Assembly (NCBI GenBank): GCA_017453245.1
Contig: JAFTKM010000018.1
Coordinates: 1-64,000 of the forward strand
Direction: 5' to 3'
Length of the DNA stretch: 64,000 nucleotides
Origin: Clostridia bacterium
Lineage (GTDB): Bacteria; Bacillota; Clostridia; Oscillospirales; CAG-272
Shown: positions 26,023-34,702 of the stretch, piece by piece
How positions within the stretch are numbered: the first letter of the stretch is position 1
How the letters are laid out: every line of letters starts with the position of its first letter
Notes under the pieces: model-generated
The model's input: the letters and a program-made list of their open reading frames with translations, nothing else
Database searches by the model: none
What the model was told of the DNA's origin: nothing
Program-made: the position numbers and the translations under genes

Positions 26023-26697
26023 ATGTTCCACATACTCGTTGTAGATGATGACAAAAATACGAGGATGTTTTTGCGCGCGGTGCTTGAAAACGCGAAGTAC
26101 ACCGTCTCGGTCGCAAAAAACGGACTCGATGCTCTTGAGATATTTGACAGAGAGCATATAGACCTCGTCGTGCTCGATATTATGATGCCTGGGATGGACG
26201 GCTACGAGCTGACCGAGTCCTTGCGCGAGGCAGGGAATAACGTCCCCATCCTTATGGTTTCGGCAAAGCAGCTTCCCAAGGATAAGCACAAGGGCTTCCT
26301 CGTCGGCACGGATGACTACATAACGAAGCCTATCGACGATGAGGAGATGCTCTACCGCATCAAGGCGCTCTTAAGGCGCGCTAAGATAGCAAGCGAGAAG
26401 AAGATCGTAATAGGCGATGTAACTCTCGATTACGATTCTCTCACCGTAACGCGAGGCGAGGAGGTGCAGGAGCTTCCGCAGAAGGAGTTTCAGCTTCTCT
26501 ATAAGCTCCTTTCCTATCCCGGTAAGATCTTTACCAGAATTCAGCTTATGGACGAGATATGGGGAGCGGAGAGCGACACGGGATGGGAGACGGTTACCGT
26601 GCATATCGCAAGACTCCGTAAGCGATTTGACGGCTATCCCGAGTTCTCGATAGAATCGGTCAGAGGACTTGGCTACAAGGCGGTGAAAAGGATATGA
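26023..26697 (+). CDS. OmpR/PhoB-type response regulator
   Basis: A 224-aa regulator. Receiver domain 1-120 with acidic pocket DDD (8-10), phospho-acceptor Asp52 (VVLDIMMPG) and Lys in YITKP; DNA-binding winged helix about 130-224 (LPQKEFQLLYKLLSYPGKIFTR, TVTVHIARLRKRF, SVRGLGYK). Overlaps the histidine kinase gene by four nt (ATGA). Close relative of the regulator at 45808, which has the same domain lengths and the same LLSYP phrase, so the two systems are probably paralogues. Confidence 0.95.
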   Translation: MFHILVVDDDKNTRMFLRAVLENAKYTVSVAKNGLDALEIFDREHIDLVVLDIMMPGMDGYELTESLREAGNNVPILMVSAKQLPKDKHKGFLVGTDDYITKPIDDEEMLYRIKALLRRAKIASEKKIVIGDVTLDYDSLTVTRGEEVQELPQKEFQLLYKLLSYPGKIFTRIQLMDEIWGAESDTGWETVTVHIARLRKRFDGYPEFSIESVRGLGYKAVKRI

Positions 26698-27785
26698 AAA
26701 GGATAAGAATAGATAAGATAAAGATAGACAGAGAAAAGAGTAGATCCCAGTTCTCGCTGACTCTTATTTTTGCGGTTCTCATCTTCGTGGTGCTTCTTGC
26801 CGCGATAGCCTTTGCTACGGCTCTCGTTTACCTTTTCTCCGAGATCGACTTAATATCCGGTCTTAACGATGAGCTCTCACTCGGTACGATTCTTATCTGT
26901 ATGATAGGCTTCAGTATCTTCTTCGGCGCGACCTTCTCGCTCCTTTTGGCACAGATACCCCTGAAGCCGATGAACCGCTTTGTAAGGCATATGAACGCGC
27001 TTGCCTCGGGTAATTTCAAGGCAAGACTCAGATTCCGCGGCACACTCTCCGAGCACAAGCTTATAAAGGAGATAGAGCAGAGCGTAAACAAGCTTGCCGA
27101 GGAGCTCGAGAAGACCGAAATGCTCCGCAGCGACTTTATCAACAACTTCTCCCACGAGTTTAAGACGCCTATCGTATCCATCGCGGGACTCGCAAGGCTC
27201 CTTAACCAAAGTGACGTTTCCGACGAGGACAGACGCCGATATCTCAGCGCGATAGAGGACGAGTCGCGCCGCCTCGCTACTATGGCGACGAATATACTCA
27301 ATCTTACAAAGGTAGAGAGCCAATCCATACTTACCGGTGTCACCGAGTTCAATCTCTCCGAGCAGATACGCTCCTCGGTCCTCCTGTTTGAGAATAAGTG
27401 GGAGAGGAAGGAGCTTGAGCTCAGCCTCGACTTTGACGAGCATATGATCAATGCCAACGAGGAGCTTCTCAAGGAGGTCTGGATAAACCTTATCGATAAC
27501 GCCATTAAGTTTTCGCCGAAGGGCGGCACTCTCGCTATATCCGTGACGGAGAGCAAGTCTTGCTACGGCATCACCGTTGCCAATACCGCAGATGAGATAC
27601 CCGCCGAGGCGAAGGATAGCCTCTTCAAGAAGTTCTATCAGGTAGATAAGTCACACGCCTCCGAGGGCAACGGCATCGGCCTCGCAATTGTCAGCAAGAT
27701 AGTCGAGCTTCATAAGGGAACGATCGAGGTAGGTTATTCGGACGGACTCGTTACCTTTACCGTAACTCTTCCTCGCAATCTCTGA
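26694..27785 (+). CDS. Sensor histidine kinase
   Basis: A 363-aa kinase with two N-terminal membrane helices (about 20-48 and 63-86) separated by a loop of only about 15 residues, so it probably senses within the membrane or through a partner rather than with an ectodomain. HAMP about 88-140, HisKA with phospho-acceptor His154 (NFSHEFKTP), then the ATPase domain (NLIDNAIKFSP, N box; GNGIGLAIV, G2 box). Partner of the regulator just upstream. Confidence 0.94.
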   Translation: MKRIRIDKIKIDREKSRSQFSLTLIFAVLIFVVLLAAIAFATALVYLFSEIDLISGLNDELSLGTILICMIGFSIFFGATFSLLLAQIPLKPMNRFVRHMNALASGNFKARLRFRGTLSEHKLIKEIEQSVNKLAEELEKTEMLRSDFINNFSHEFKTPIVSIAGLARLLNQSDVSDEDRRRYLSAIEDESRRLATMATNILNLTKVESQSILTGVTEFNLSEQIRSSVLLFENKWERKELELSLDFDEHMINANEELLKEVWINLIDNAIKFSPKGGTLAISVTESKSCYGITVANTADEIPAEAKDSLFKKFYQVDKSHASEGNGIGLAIVSKIVELHKGTIEVGYSDGLVTFTVTLPRNL

Positions 27786-27798
27786 TAAGCAATATTTC

Positions 27799-27833
27799 AT
27801 ACCCGTTATCCCTCAGGTAGCGGGTATTTTTTT
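27799..27833 (+). terminator. Rho-independent terminator
   Basis: ATACCCG...CGGGTAT with a short loop, followed by TTTTTTT. Confidence 0.75.
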
Positions 27834-27931
27834 GCGTTTTCCTCCGAGTTTATTTTCAGTTTATAAAACTTTTGTATTATAATGGTGTAAAATGGACGGA
27901 AATGTAATTATTACATTGTATCGGAGGCATT

Positions 27932-29566
27932 ATGAACACACAGAAAATAGACGGCAAATGCTATGCCGAGATGCTCAGAGGCGGCACAGCGCTTCTTCTT
28001 CGGCACTCGCAGGAAATAAATGATCTTAACGTATTTCCCGTTCCGGACGGAGATACGGGAACAAATATGGCAAGGACTATGGACGGCGGTCTCTCGGAGC
28101 TTTCAAGCGATATAGACAGCATAGGCAAGGTATCGAGCGACTTTACCCACGGCGTTCTCCTTGGCGCGCGAGGCAACTCGGGAGTTATCCTCTCGCAGAT
28201 CTTCGCGGGCATCAACGAGGAGCTCTCCCATTATGACGAGGTAGGCGCAAGGGAGCTTGTCGACGCGTACAAGAAGGGAATTGCCAAGTCCTACTCGGCG
28301 GTTCAACAGCCGACCGAGGGAACTATCCTCACCGTTTTCAGAGAGAGTATAGAATATGCCGAGAAGAATATCACCGATGAGTCGAGTGTTGAGGACTTCT
28401 TCCGTATGCATATAGAGAGCGCCAAGGACTCACTTGCCAGGACAAAGGAGATACTCCCCGCCTTGGCGGAGGCAGACGTTGTTGACTCGGGCGGAGCAGG
28501 CTACCTTTACATTATAATGGGTATGTATGCGGTGCTCACAGGCGAGCTCACCGGCTCGATATACAAGAGCCCCGAGACACAGACGAGTAAGGTCAATATC
28601 GACCTCTTCACCAGAGATTCAAGGCTTGAGTTTGGCTATTGCACCGAGTTTATGCTCAGACTCACGACAGAGAAGTGCGATCCCGACAGCTTTGAGATAG
28701 GCGAGCTCATAACCCTTCTTGAGTCCCTCGGAGGTGAGAGTATCGTGGCGTATAAGCTCGATGACGTAGTCAAGGTTCACGTGCACACCTTCGCTCCCGG
28801 TAACGTCCTTACCGTGGCTCAGTCCTACGGCGAGTTCCTTACGGTCAAGATAGAGAATATGTCTCTGGGCCACACAGAGGAGCCTAAGCCGAAGAAAGCG
28901 AAGAAGCCCTTCTCGGTGATCGCGGTTGCTCAGGGAGAGGGACTCTCGGCGCTGTTTTCCGAGATGGGCGCTGACGAGATAGTGACGGGAGGTCAGACAC
29001 TCAACCCCTCGACAGAGGAGATTATAGCGGCGTTTGACCGCGCGGAAAGCGATGACATCATCGTTCTGCCTAATAATAAGAACGTAATTTTAGCCGCAAA
29101 GCAGGCTGCAGAGCTTTATGACAAGGCGAGAGTACACATCATTCCCACCAAGAATATGATGCAGGGCTACGGCGCGCTTTCGGTTGTGACTCCGGGCATT
29201 ACCGACGTCTCATCCCTGGTCGAGAGCGTCACGAGAGCGGCTGAGGGAGTTATCGGAGCCGAGGTCACGATGGCGGTGCGCGACGTTACTCTCGGAGGCA
29301 GGGAGATAAAGAAGGGTGACTACATCGCCATCGCATCCTCTGAAATTACCGCGGTTGCAGGCTCAGCTGAGTCGGCAGTGCTCGAGCATCTTGACTCGGT
29401 CGATATGGACGATTATGAGATCATAACACTCTTTGTCGGAAGCAACGTGTCGGACATCCGCCGTGTTAAGCTCACCGAGATCATCGAGGAGAAGTACGAT
29501 ATGTGCGAGCTCGAGGTCTTTGAGAGCGGCAACGAGGTCTACGACTATATGATAGCGATAGAATAA
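27932..29566 (+). CDS. fakA: DAK2-domain fatty acid kinase, FakA/YloV-like
   Basis: A 544-aa cytoplasmic protein with the family's three-part layout: an N-terminal DAK2 kinase domain (NVFPVPDGDTGTNM, residues 33-46, binds Mg-ATP; GARGNSGVILSQ), a middle domain and a C-terminal DegV-like domain. Length agrees with FakA/YloV. FakA phosphorylates fatty acids held by a FakB (DegV) protein to give acyl phosphate for PlsX/PlsY. The next genes are plsX and a degV homologue, which makes this assignment firm. First gene of a five-gene lipid operon; promoter only weakly visible (TATAAT at 27878-27883). Confidence 0.9.
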   Translation: MNTQKIDGKCYAEMLRGGTALLLRHSQEINDLNVFPVPDGDTGTNMARTMDGGLSELSSDIDSIGKVSSDFTHGVLLGARGNSGVILSQIFAGINEELSHYDEVGARELVDAYKKGIAKSYSAVQQPTEGTILTVFRESIEYAEKNITDESSVEDFFRMHIESAKDSLARTKEILPALAEADVVDSGGAGYLYIIMGMYAVLTGELTGSIYKSPETQTSKVNIDLFTRDSRLEFGYCTEFMLRLTTEKCDPDSFEIGELITLLESLGGESIVAYKLDDVVKVHVHTFAPGNVLTVAQSYGEFLTVKIENMSLGHTEEPKPKKAKKPFSVIAVAQGEGLSALFSEMGADEIVTGGQTLNPSTEEIIAAFDRAESDDIIVLPNNKNVILAAKQAAELYDKARVHIIPTKNMMQGYGALSVVTPGITDVSSLVESVTRAAEGVIGAEVTMAVRDVTLGGREIKKGDYIAIASSEITAVAGSAESAVLEHLDSVDMDDYEIITLFVGSNVSDIRRVKLTEIIEEKYDMCELEVFESGNEVYDYMIAIE

Positions 29567-29578
29567 GGAGATATTAAA

Positions 29579-30571
29579 GTGAAGCAATATAAGATAGTAA
29601 TTGATACAAAGGGCTCTGACAGAGGCGCCGGGATGATGATCAAGGGCGCATCCTTAGCTCTTCAGAAATACCCCGAGCTCGCGGTCCTTCTTGTCGGTGA
29701 CACCGACGTTATGCTTGCCGAGTGCGAGAAAAACGGAATGCCGATGGACCGTGTGGAGCTCCTTGAAGCACCCGAGACCATCACCAACTATGACAGCCCC
29801 GCAGAGGCGCTTTTTGTCAAGCGCGATTCCTCTCTGGTTAAGGCACTTGAGGCACTCTCCGAGCGCGATGACCTTGTCGGTCTTATCAACGCGGGCAGCA
29901 CGGGCGCGCTTATCGCGGGCTCTATGCGTTACCTCTCTGGCAAGGACAGAGTCCGTCCCGCTCTGGCGGCGGTCCTCCCTGCGGCAAACGGCGGCTTTAC
30001 CTGCCTCGTTGATACCGGAGCTACCATCGACTGTCCCGCATCCACCCTCGTCCACTTCGCAAGACTCGGCAGAGACTTTATGAAGAATCTCTACCGCATC
30101 GAGAATCCGAGAATAGGCCTTCTCTCCAACGGAGCAGAGCCCACCAAGGGCAATAAGCTCGTCAAGGAGACTCACGCTCTTCTTCGTGATGCCGAGGACA
30201 TCAACTTCGTCGGCAATATCGAGGGCAACAAGGCTCTTTCGGGTGAGTGCGACGTCCTCGTTTGCGACGGCTTTGCAGGCAATCAGGTGCTCAAGGTCAC
30301 AGAGGGCGCGGCAACGAGAATTATTACCGATATCGTGAAATATTCAAAGAAGACAGGTGACGAGAGCCTTATGAAGCTTGTCGGCTACCTTATGGGCATC
30401 TACGATTTCAACTCGCTCGGCGGCGGAGTTATCCTCGGCACCGTCAAGCCGGTTATCAAGGCTCACGGAGCGGCAAACGAGCAGTCTATCGTCAGCACCG
30501 CGGGAATTATCCTCAATCTCGCAGAAAACAAGGAATTATTCGACAAATCCGCATTTGATATAAAGGAGTAA
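29579..30571 (+). CDS. plsX: Phosphate acyltransferase PlsX
   Basis: A 330-aa enzyme that interconverts acyl-ACP and acyl-phosphate, the first step of the PlsX/PlsY route to phosphatidic acid. Blocks: IVIDTKGSDRGAGMMIKGA at the N-terminus (usual AMGGD region is divergent here), INAGSTGALIAG, ATIDCPASTLVHFARLG, NGAEPTKGN and VCDGFAGNQVLK. Starts with GTG (29579) after AAGGAG. It sits between the fatty acid kinase and the DegV gene, with 12- and 4-nt gaps. Confidence 0.92.
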   Translation: MKQYKIVIDTKGSDRGAGMMIKGASLALQKYPELAVLLVGDTDVMLAECEKNGMPMDRVELLEAPETITNYDSPAEALFVKRDSSLVKALEALSERDDLVGLINAGSTGALIAGSMRYLSGKDRVRPALAAVLPAANGGFTCLVDTGATIDCPASTLVHFARLGRDFMKNLYRIENPRIGLLSNGAEPTKGNKLVKETHALLRDAEDINFVGNIEGNKALSGECDVLVCDGFAGNQVLKVTEGAATRIITDIVKYSKKTGDESLMKLVGYLMGIYDFNSLGGGVILGTVKPVIKAHGAANEQSIVSTAGIILNLAENKELFDKSAFDIKE

Positions 30572-30575
30572 AAAA

Positions 30576-31478
30576 ATGAGCAAGATCAAAATTATGTGTA
30601 CCTCTACGGGATGCATCGAGTACGCGCCCGAGAGATACAGAGACCTTGGTATTGACATTATCAGAGTACATATTCTGTTTGAAGGAAAGGAATATCTTGA
30701 AGGCATAGGGCTTGATCCCGTTGACTTCTACGAAAGACTCGAGAAGCTTGAGAATCCCAAGAGCAATCTCCCGAGAACGGCTATGCCCACGCCTGCGGAG
30801 ATACGTGAGCACTATGATAAGGCTATCGAGGAGGGCTATGACGAGGCTATCGTCTACGCTATTTCCTCGGGACTCGGCGGCACCTACAATCAGCTTTCCC
30901 TCGTTGCCAAGGACTACGCTGACAAGATAAAGATACACGTCATCGACACAAAGATCACCAGCTTCGGCGAGGGCTTGCTTGCGATAATGGCGGCAAAAAT
31001 GGTTGCTAAGGGCTACTCGAGCGAAGAGATCCTTAAGGAAACCGCCTGGATGATGAAGAGACAGGAGTTTATGGGCGTTGACGGTAAGCTCGATTACCTT
31101 ATCTACAACGGCAGACTCAAGGGCGGCAAGGCGTTTATGGGCCAGATGCTCAAGATATGTCCCGTCGTCCACTTCAACAGAGAAGGCGAGTGCGTTGCTC
31201 TTGAGAGCGTGAGAACCGAGAAAAAGGCTCTTATGCGCACCTGCGAGATACTCAAGGAGAAGATCGGAGACAGAAGCCCCGAGGATTATATCCTCTTCCA
31301 CGTATATACAGGCCCCTCGCTTCTTGAGAAGCTTATTCCCATAGAAGAGAAGTACGGCATCAAGACCAATCACGAGCCGGTAATTATGTCTCCCGTAAGC
31401 GGCAGTCACAACGGACCTTGGCTCGCGGGCTACGGTCTCCTCCTCTTAAGACGCGACGACGAGCCCCTGGAGGATTGA
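30576..31478 (+). CDS. DegV-family fatty-acid-binding protein, FakB-like
   Basis: A 300-aa two-domain DegV protein. The N-terminal domain has the CTSTGC and TAMPTPAEI phrases (Thr/Ser that hold the fatty acid carboxylate) and ISSGLGGTYNQ; the C-terminal domain has DGKLDYLIYNGRLKGGKAFMGQML and ends with the SGSHNGPWLAGYG block. FakB proteins present a fatty acid to FakA for phosphorylation. Neighbourhood (fakA, plsX, acpP) supports that role strongly. Confidence 0.9.
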   Translation: MSKIKIMCTSTGCIEYAPERYRDLGIDIIRVHILFEGKEYLEGIGLDPVDFYERLEKLENPKSNLPRTAMPTPAEIREHYDKAIEEGYDEAIVYAISSGLGGTYNQLSLVAKDYADKIKIHVIDTKITSFGEGLLAIMAAKMVAKGYSSEEILKETAWMMKRQEFMGVDGKLDYLIYNGRLKGGKAFMGQMLKICPVVHFNREGECVALESVRTEKKALMRTCEILKEKIGDRSPEDYILFHVYTGPSLLEKLIPIEEKYGIKTNHEPVIMSPVSGSHNGPWLAGYGLLLLRRDDEPLED

Positions 31479-31479
31479 T

Positions 31480-32598
31480 ATGGTAACTGTAAGACGTGTA
31501 GAGAGCAAAAAGGATATTAAGGAATTTATCGAATTCCCCTTAAGACTCTATAAGGGCTGTGAATATTTCGTTCCGCCTATGTACGCGGATGAGAAAAAGC
31601 TGCTCACAAGCGGTGGATGCTCGGATACCTATGAGAGCGTCTTTCTCCTTGCTGAGCGCGACGGCAAGACCGTCGGCAGAATTCAGGGAATACTCCATAA
31701 GCAGTACAACGAGCTGAAGGGCGAAAGCCGTGTCCGCTTCAACCGCTTTGACTCGATAGACGATGCCGAGGTCTCCCGCGCGCTTTTCGCCGAGGTAGAG
31801 AAGTGGGCAAGAGAGCGTGGAATGACCGAGGTGTGCGGACCTCTTGGCTTCAGCGACCTTGACAGAGAGGGACTTCTTATCGAGGGCTTTGAGGAGAATT
31901 CCACCTTTGAGGAGCAGTACAACTACGAGTATTACGGAAGGCTCGTTGAGGATGCGGGATACTCCAAGGAGGTAGATTGGCTCGAGTTTGAGCTCCGCGC
32001 CCCCGAGAAGAGAAACGAGATGCTCTCAAGAGTTGCTAAGCGCGCCCTCGAGATGAACAAGCTTCATATAGCTCCCACCAATATGTCGAAGAAGGCGTAT
32101 ATCGATAAGTACGCCGATAGCTTCTTTGACTGTCTTGATGAGTGTTACAGCAAGCTTTACGGCACCGTTCCGATCTCTGACGAGCAGAGAAAAGAGCTTA
32201 TAGAACAATTTCTGCTTATAATTAACATCAAATTTGCAGTTTTTATCTGTGACGAGAGCGACAGAGTAGTCGCCTTCGGTCTTTGTTTCCCGTCCATCGG
32301 TGACGCTCTCAAGAAGAGCGGCGGCAGACTCACTCTGCCTGCAATTCTCAAGCTCTTGAAGATGGCAAGGAGCCCTAAGGCTATGGACCTCGGACTCGTT
32401 GCGGTACGTCCCGAATATCAGAATTCGGGTGTCAACGCCGTGCTCGTCGACGGTATCGTAGAGATGCTCTCAAGCGGACTTGTAGAGAAGTGTGAGACTA
32501 ACCTAAACCTTGAGACCAACACCGCCGTTATCGCGCAGTGGAAGTATATGAAGGCAAGACAGCACAAGCGCCGCCGCGCATATCTGAAGCATATATAA
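31480..32598 (+). CDS. GNAT-fold acyltransferase
   Basis: A 372-aa protein starting one base after the DegV stop. The N-terminal VTVRRVESKKDIKEFIEFPLRLYK and VPPMYADEKKLL, and GPLGFSDLDREGLLIEGFEE, are typical of a family of GNAT-like proteins usually annotated N-acetyltransferase; the C-terminal half holds a second GNAT-like motif (LVAVRPEYQNSGVNAVLVDGI) with the acyl-CoA loop. In this operon it may transfer an acyl chain from ACP or CoA, but the acceptor is unknown. Confidence 0.8.
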   Translation: MVTVRRVESKKDIKEFIEFPLRLYKGCEYFVPPMYADEKKLLTSGGCSDTYESVFLLAERDGKTVGRIQGILHKQYNELKGESRVRFNRFDSIDDAEVSRALFAEVEKWARERGMTEVCGPLGFSDLDREGLLIEGFEENSTFEEQYNYEYYGRLVEDAGYSKEVDWLEFELRAPEKRNEMLSRVAKRALEMNKLHIAPTNMSKKAYIDKYADSFFDCLDECYSKLYGTVPISDEQRKELIEQFLLIINIKFAVFICDESDRVVAFGLCFPSIGDALKKSGGRLTLPAILKLLKMARSPKAMDLGLVAVRPEYQNSGVNAVLVDGIVEMLSSGLVEKCETNLNLETNTAVIAQWKYMKARQHKRRRAYLKHI

Positions 32599-32621
32599 TT
32601 TCATATTAAGGAGACAGAACA

Positions 32622-32843
32622 ATGCTTGATAAGTTAAAGGAAATACTCGCTAAGGTCCTCCCCGACCTTGATATGTCCACCGTCACCGCCGACACCCGTC
32701 TTATCGATGACCTCGGCTTTGACTCGCTCGCTCTTATGATGATGTCTATGGAGATCGAGGATGCCTTCGGCTTCCGCTTCAAGGAGTTTGTGAGGTTTGA
32801 GACCGTCGGTGACGTTTGCACATATTTGGAAAGCAGAATATAA
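32622..32843 (+). CDS. acpP: Acyl carrier protein
   Basis: A 73-aa acidic four-helix carrier. The phosphopantetheine attachment serine is Ser35 in the block LGFDSLALMMMSMEIEDAFG. The DSL motif and helix lengths are normal. Last gene of the fakA-plsX-degV-GNAT operon, so it probably serves the acyl-phosphate to acyl-ACP exchange by PlsX. Distinct acp copies may exist elsewhere. Confidence 0.93.
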   Translation: MLDKLKEILAKVLPDLDMSTVTADTRLIDDLGFDSLALMMMSMEIEDAFGFRFKEFVRFETVGDVCTYLESRI

Positions 32844-32855
32844 AGAAACTGCTAT

Positions 32856-33325
32856 GCGTGTTATCCGTAACGGAGAACACGCAATGAATTGCAACGATGT
32901 TGCATGAATTGACACTGCGTGTCATGAATTGCGGCGAACCGCATGAATTGCCCTTGTGGGCGTGAAGTTGTTGCAATTCAATTCATGGAGGAGGCAAACG
33001 CCGACGAGAAATCATGGCGAAGCCAATTCATGGTGCCTCAGCATCAATTCATCCATAAAACAAGCAGAGCAAGAATATAAGGGTTTTCCTTGTACTCTTG
33101 CTCTTGTTTTTTCTTCTGTCGATATGTGGGCTTTGCCCACTCGATATGCTTTCGCTACGCTCAAGCTCGATATATTGTCGCTTCGCTCCAATTCGATATG
33201 AGATAAATCCCTCGTTTGCGAAGTAAACATATCGAGCCGTAGGCATATAGAGTTGCGTCAGCAACATATCAAAAATCCCGCGAGGGATTTATCTCGATGC
33301 GTGTTCTCCGTTAAGGATAACACGC
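32856..33325. repeat. Nested modular hairpin element, about 470 bp
   Basis: No gene is supported here. Both ends carry the same 27-nt hairpin (GCGTGTT...AACACGC at 32856-32882 and 33299-33325). The left half has short palindromes separated by ATGAATTG: GCAAC-GAT-GTTGC, GACAC-TGC-GTGTC, GCGGCGAACCGC, GCCC-TTGT-GGGC; then AATTCAT in reverse. The right half has others separated by CGATATG: GTGGGC-TTT-GCCCAC, GAGCCGTAGGC, GTTGCGTCAGCAAC, plus GATAAATCCCTC with its complement GAGGGATTTATC. The middle holds a terminator. It resembles the array at 38876-39020 in construction but not in sequence. Confidence 0.7.
33060..33112 (+). terminator. Terminator in the centre of the hairpin element
   Basis: GAGCAAGAATATAAGG and CCTTGTACTCTTGCTC pair around GTTTT, followed by TTGTTTTTTC. 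It probably ends the lipid operon. Confidence 0.7.
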
Positions 33326-33388
33326 TAAACCGCTTCTTTCTTTTTTTAGCTACCACCGATGAATTAATAAAGTTTCATATACTCGGTA

Positions 33389-33417
33389 TTGACATATGTG
33401 TTTTCGTCTGCTATAAT
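33389..33417 (+). promoter_or_regulatory. Promoter of the first YtrA-type ABC operon
   Basis: TTGACA, 17 nt, TATAAT (consensus). Confidence 0.85.
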
Positions 33418-33425
33418 GATGTTAG

Positions 33426-33461
33426 TACAGATAATACAGATGATACAGACGATACAGAAAG
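33426..33461 (+). repeat. Four tandem 9-bp repeats in the 5' leader of the GntR operon
   Basis: TACAGATAA, TACAGATGA, TACAGACGA, TACAGAAAG, one after another between the -10 box and the Shine-Dalgarno. Shared core TACAGA every 9 bp. Possible regulator-binding array or slippage-prone repeat. Confidence 0.75.
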
Positions 33462-33471
33462 GAGTGGTTAA

Positions 33472-33828
33472 ATGGATAAGGTTTTTTCCGGCAAGCGCGA
33501 CGTTTATCTTGAGATTGCCGAGCGCTATGAGAAATACATCACACTCGGCGTTATCAAGCCGGGGGAGAAGCTCCCGTCGGTCAGGACGGCGGCGACCGAG
33601 CTTCGCGTTAATCCCAACACCGTCCAGCGCGCCTACACTCTGCTTGAGGAGCGCGGATTCATACGCTCTATGCCTAAGAAGGGCGCCTTTGCCATACTCC
33701 CGACCGATTCGGGCAAGGGAAGTGAGACTCTGAAGTCGCTTACTGATGAGCTTATAAAACTCAAGGGTATGGGCGTTTCCAAAGAAGATATTATTTTTAC
33801 ACTGGAGGAGGTATATAAAGATGATTGA
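33472..33828 (+). CDS. GntR-family regulator, YtrA subfamily
   Basis: A 118-aa short GntR protein. Winged helix in residues 8-75: YLEIAERYEKYITLGVIKPG, LPSVRTAATELRVNPNTVQRAYTLLEERGFI, then a short C-terminal tail without ligand domain, as in YtrA. Start ATG with AAAGGAG. It overlaps the ATPase gene by eight nt. YtrA-type regulators repress ABC operons that respond to cell-wall-active peptides. Confidence 0.92.
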   Translation: MDKVFSGKRDVYLEIAERYEKYITLGVIKPGEKLPSVRTAATELRVNPNTVQRAYTLLEERGFIRSMPKKGAFAILPTDSGKGSETLKSLTDELIKLKGMGVSKEDIIFTLEEVYKDD

Positions 33829-34702
33829 GATAACTAATCTTTCACATTCGCTCGGCGCAAAGACCGTGCTCCGTAAGATCAATCTCGAAATACCCGACAA
33901 CACCATCCTCGGTATCGTCGGTATCAACGGCGCGGGTAAGTCAACGCTCCTTCGTCTTTTGGCGGGCGTATATCTTCCCGACTCGGGATATATCAGATAT
34001 GATGACAGAAGCCCTGCCGATGCCGAGACGAGGAAGGACATCTTCTTCCTCCCCGACGATCCCTATTACACCGCGTTTATGACGCCAAACACACTTTTCG
34101 ACTTCTATAAGACCTTCCATCCCGCAATTGACAGAGAATCCTACGACCGTCTGCTCGGCGCGTATAAGATAGATCCCGTCGGCAAGGTTCGTAATTTCTC
34201 AAAGGGTATGCGCCGTCAGGTATTCATAGCGCTTGCCCTCGCGGTAAAGCCCAGATACCTTCTGCTTGACGAGGCGTTTGACGGACTTGATCCCTTATCC
34301 AGAAGGATTTTCAAGGATGCGATAATCTCGCTCGTTGAGGAAGGAAAGACCACCGTCCTTATCGCCAGCCACTCTCTGCGTGAGCTTGAGGACTTCTGCG
34401 ACCGCTTTATCCTCATAGACAATAACGTAATCAAGGATCAGGGCGACATAGCAGAGCACGTAGGCAGACTCTGTAAGTTTGAGCTCGCATTCACCGAGGC
34501 GGTCAACGAGGGGCTCTTCGCAGGACTTCCCACAGCCTCGCTTATGATCAAGAACAGATTCGTACAGATAGTCCTCGAGGGCGATAGCGACGAGATGAGA
34601 GAAAGACTTGAGGCTCTTTCTCCCGCAGTTATAGACGAAATGCCGCTTGACTTTGAGGAAAGCTTCATCCACGACGTTAGAAAGGAGGGAATGATACTAT
34701 GA
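33821..34702 (+). CDS. ABC transporter ATPase, YtrB-like
   Basis: A 293-aa ATPase. Walker A GINGAGKST, signature FSKGMRRQ, Walker B YLLLDEAFDGLD with the catalytic Glu, and the switch His in IASHSL. The C-terminal 80 residues form an extra domain (FELAFTEAVNEGLFAGLP...). Partner permease is the next gene, overlapping by four nt. Confidence 0.92.
   Translation: MIEITNLSHSLGAKTVLRKINLEIPDNTILGIVGINGAGKSTLLRLLAGVYLPDSGYIRYDDRSPADAETRKDIFFLPDDPYYTAFMTPNTLFDFYKTFHPAIDRESYDRLLGAYKIDPVGKVRNFSKGMRRQVFIALALAVKPRYLLLDEAFDGLDPLSRRIFKDAIISLVEEGKTTVLIASHSLRELEDFCDRFILIDNNVIKDQGDIAEHVGRLCKFELAFTEAVNEGLFAGLPTASLMIKNRFVQIVLEGDSDEMRERLEALSPAVIDEMPLDFEESFIHDVRKEGMIL

Noticed and set aside
32856-33325. CRISPR array
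   Set aside because: Repeats are short palindromes of different sequence with no constant repeat-spacer length and no cas genes nearby.
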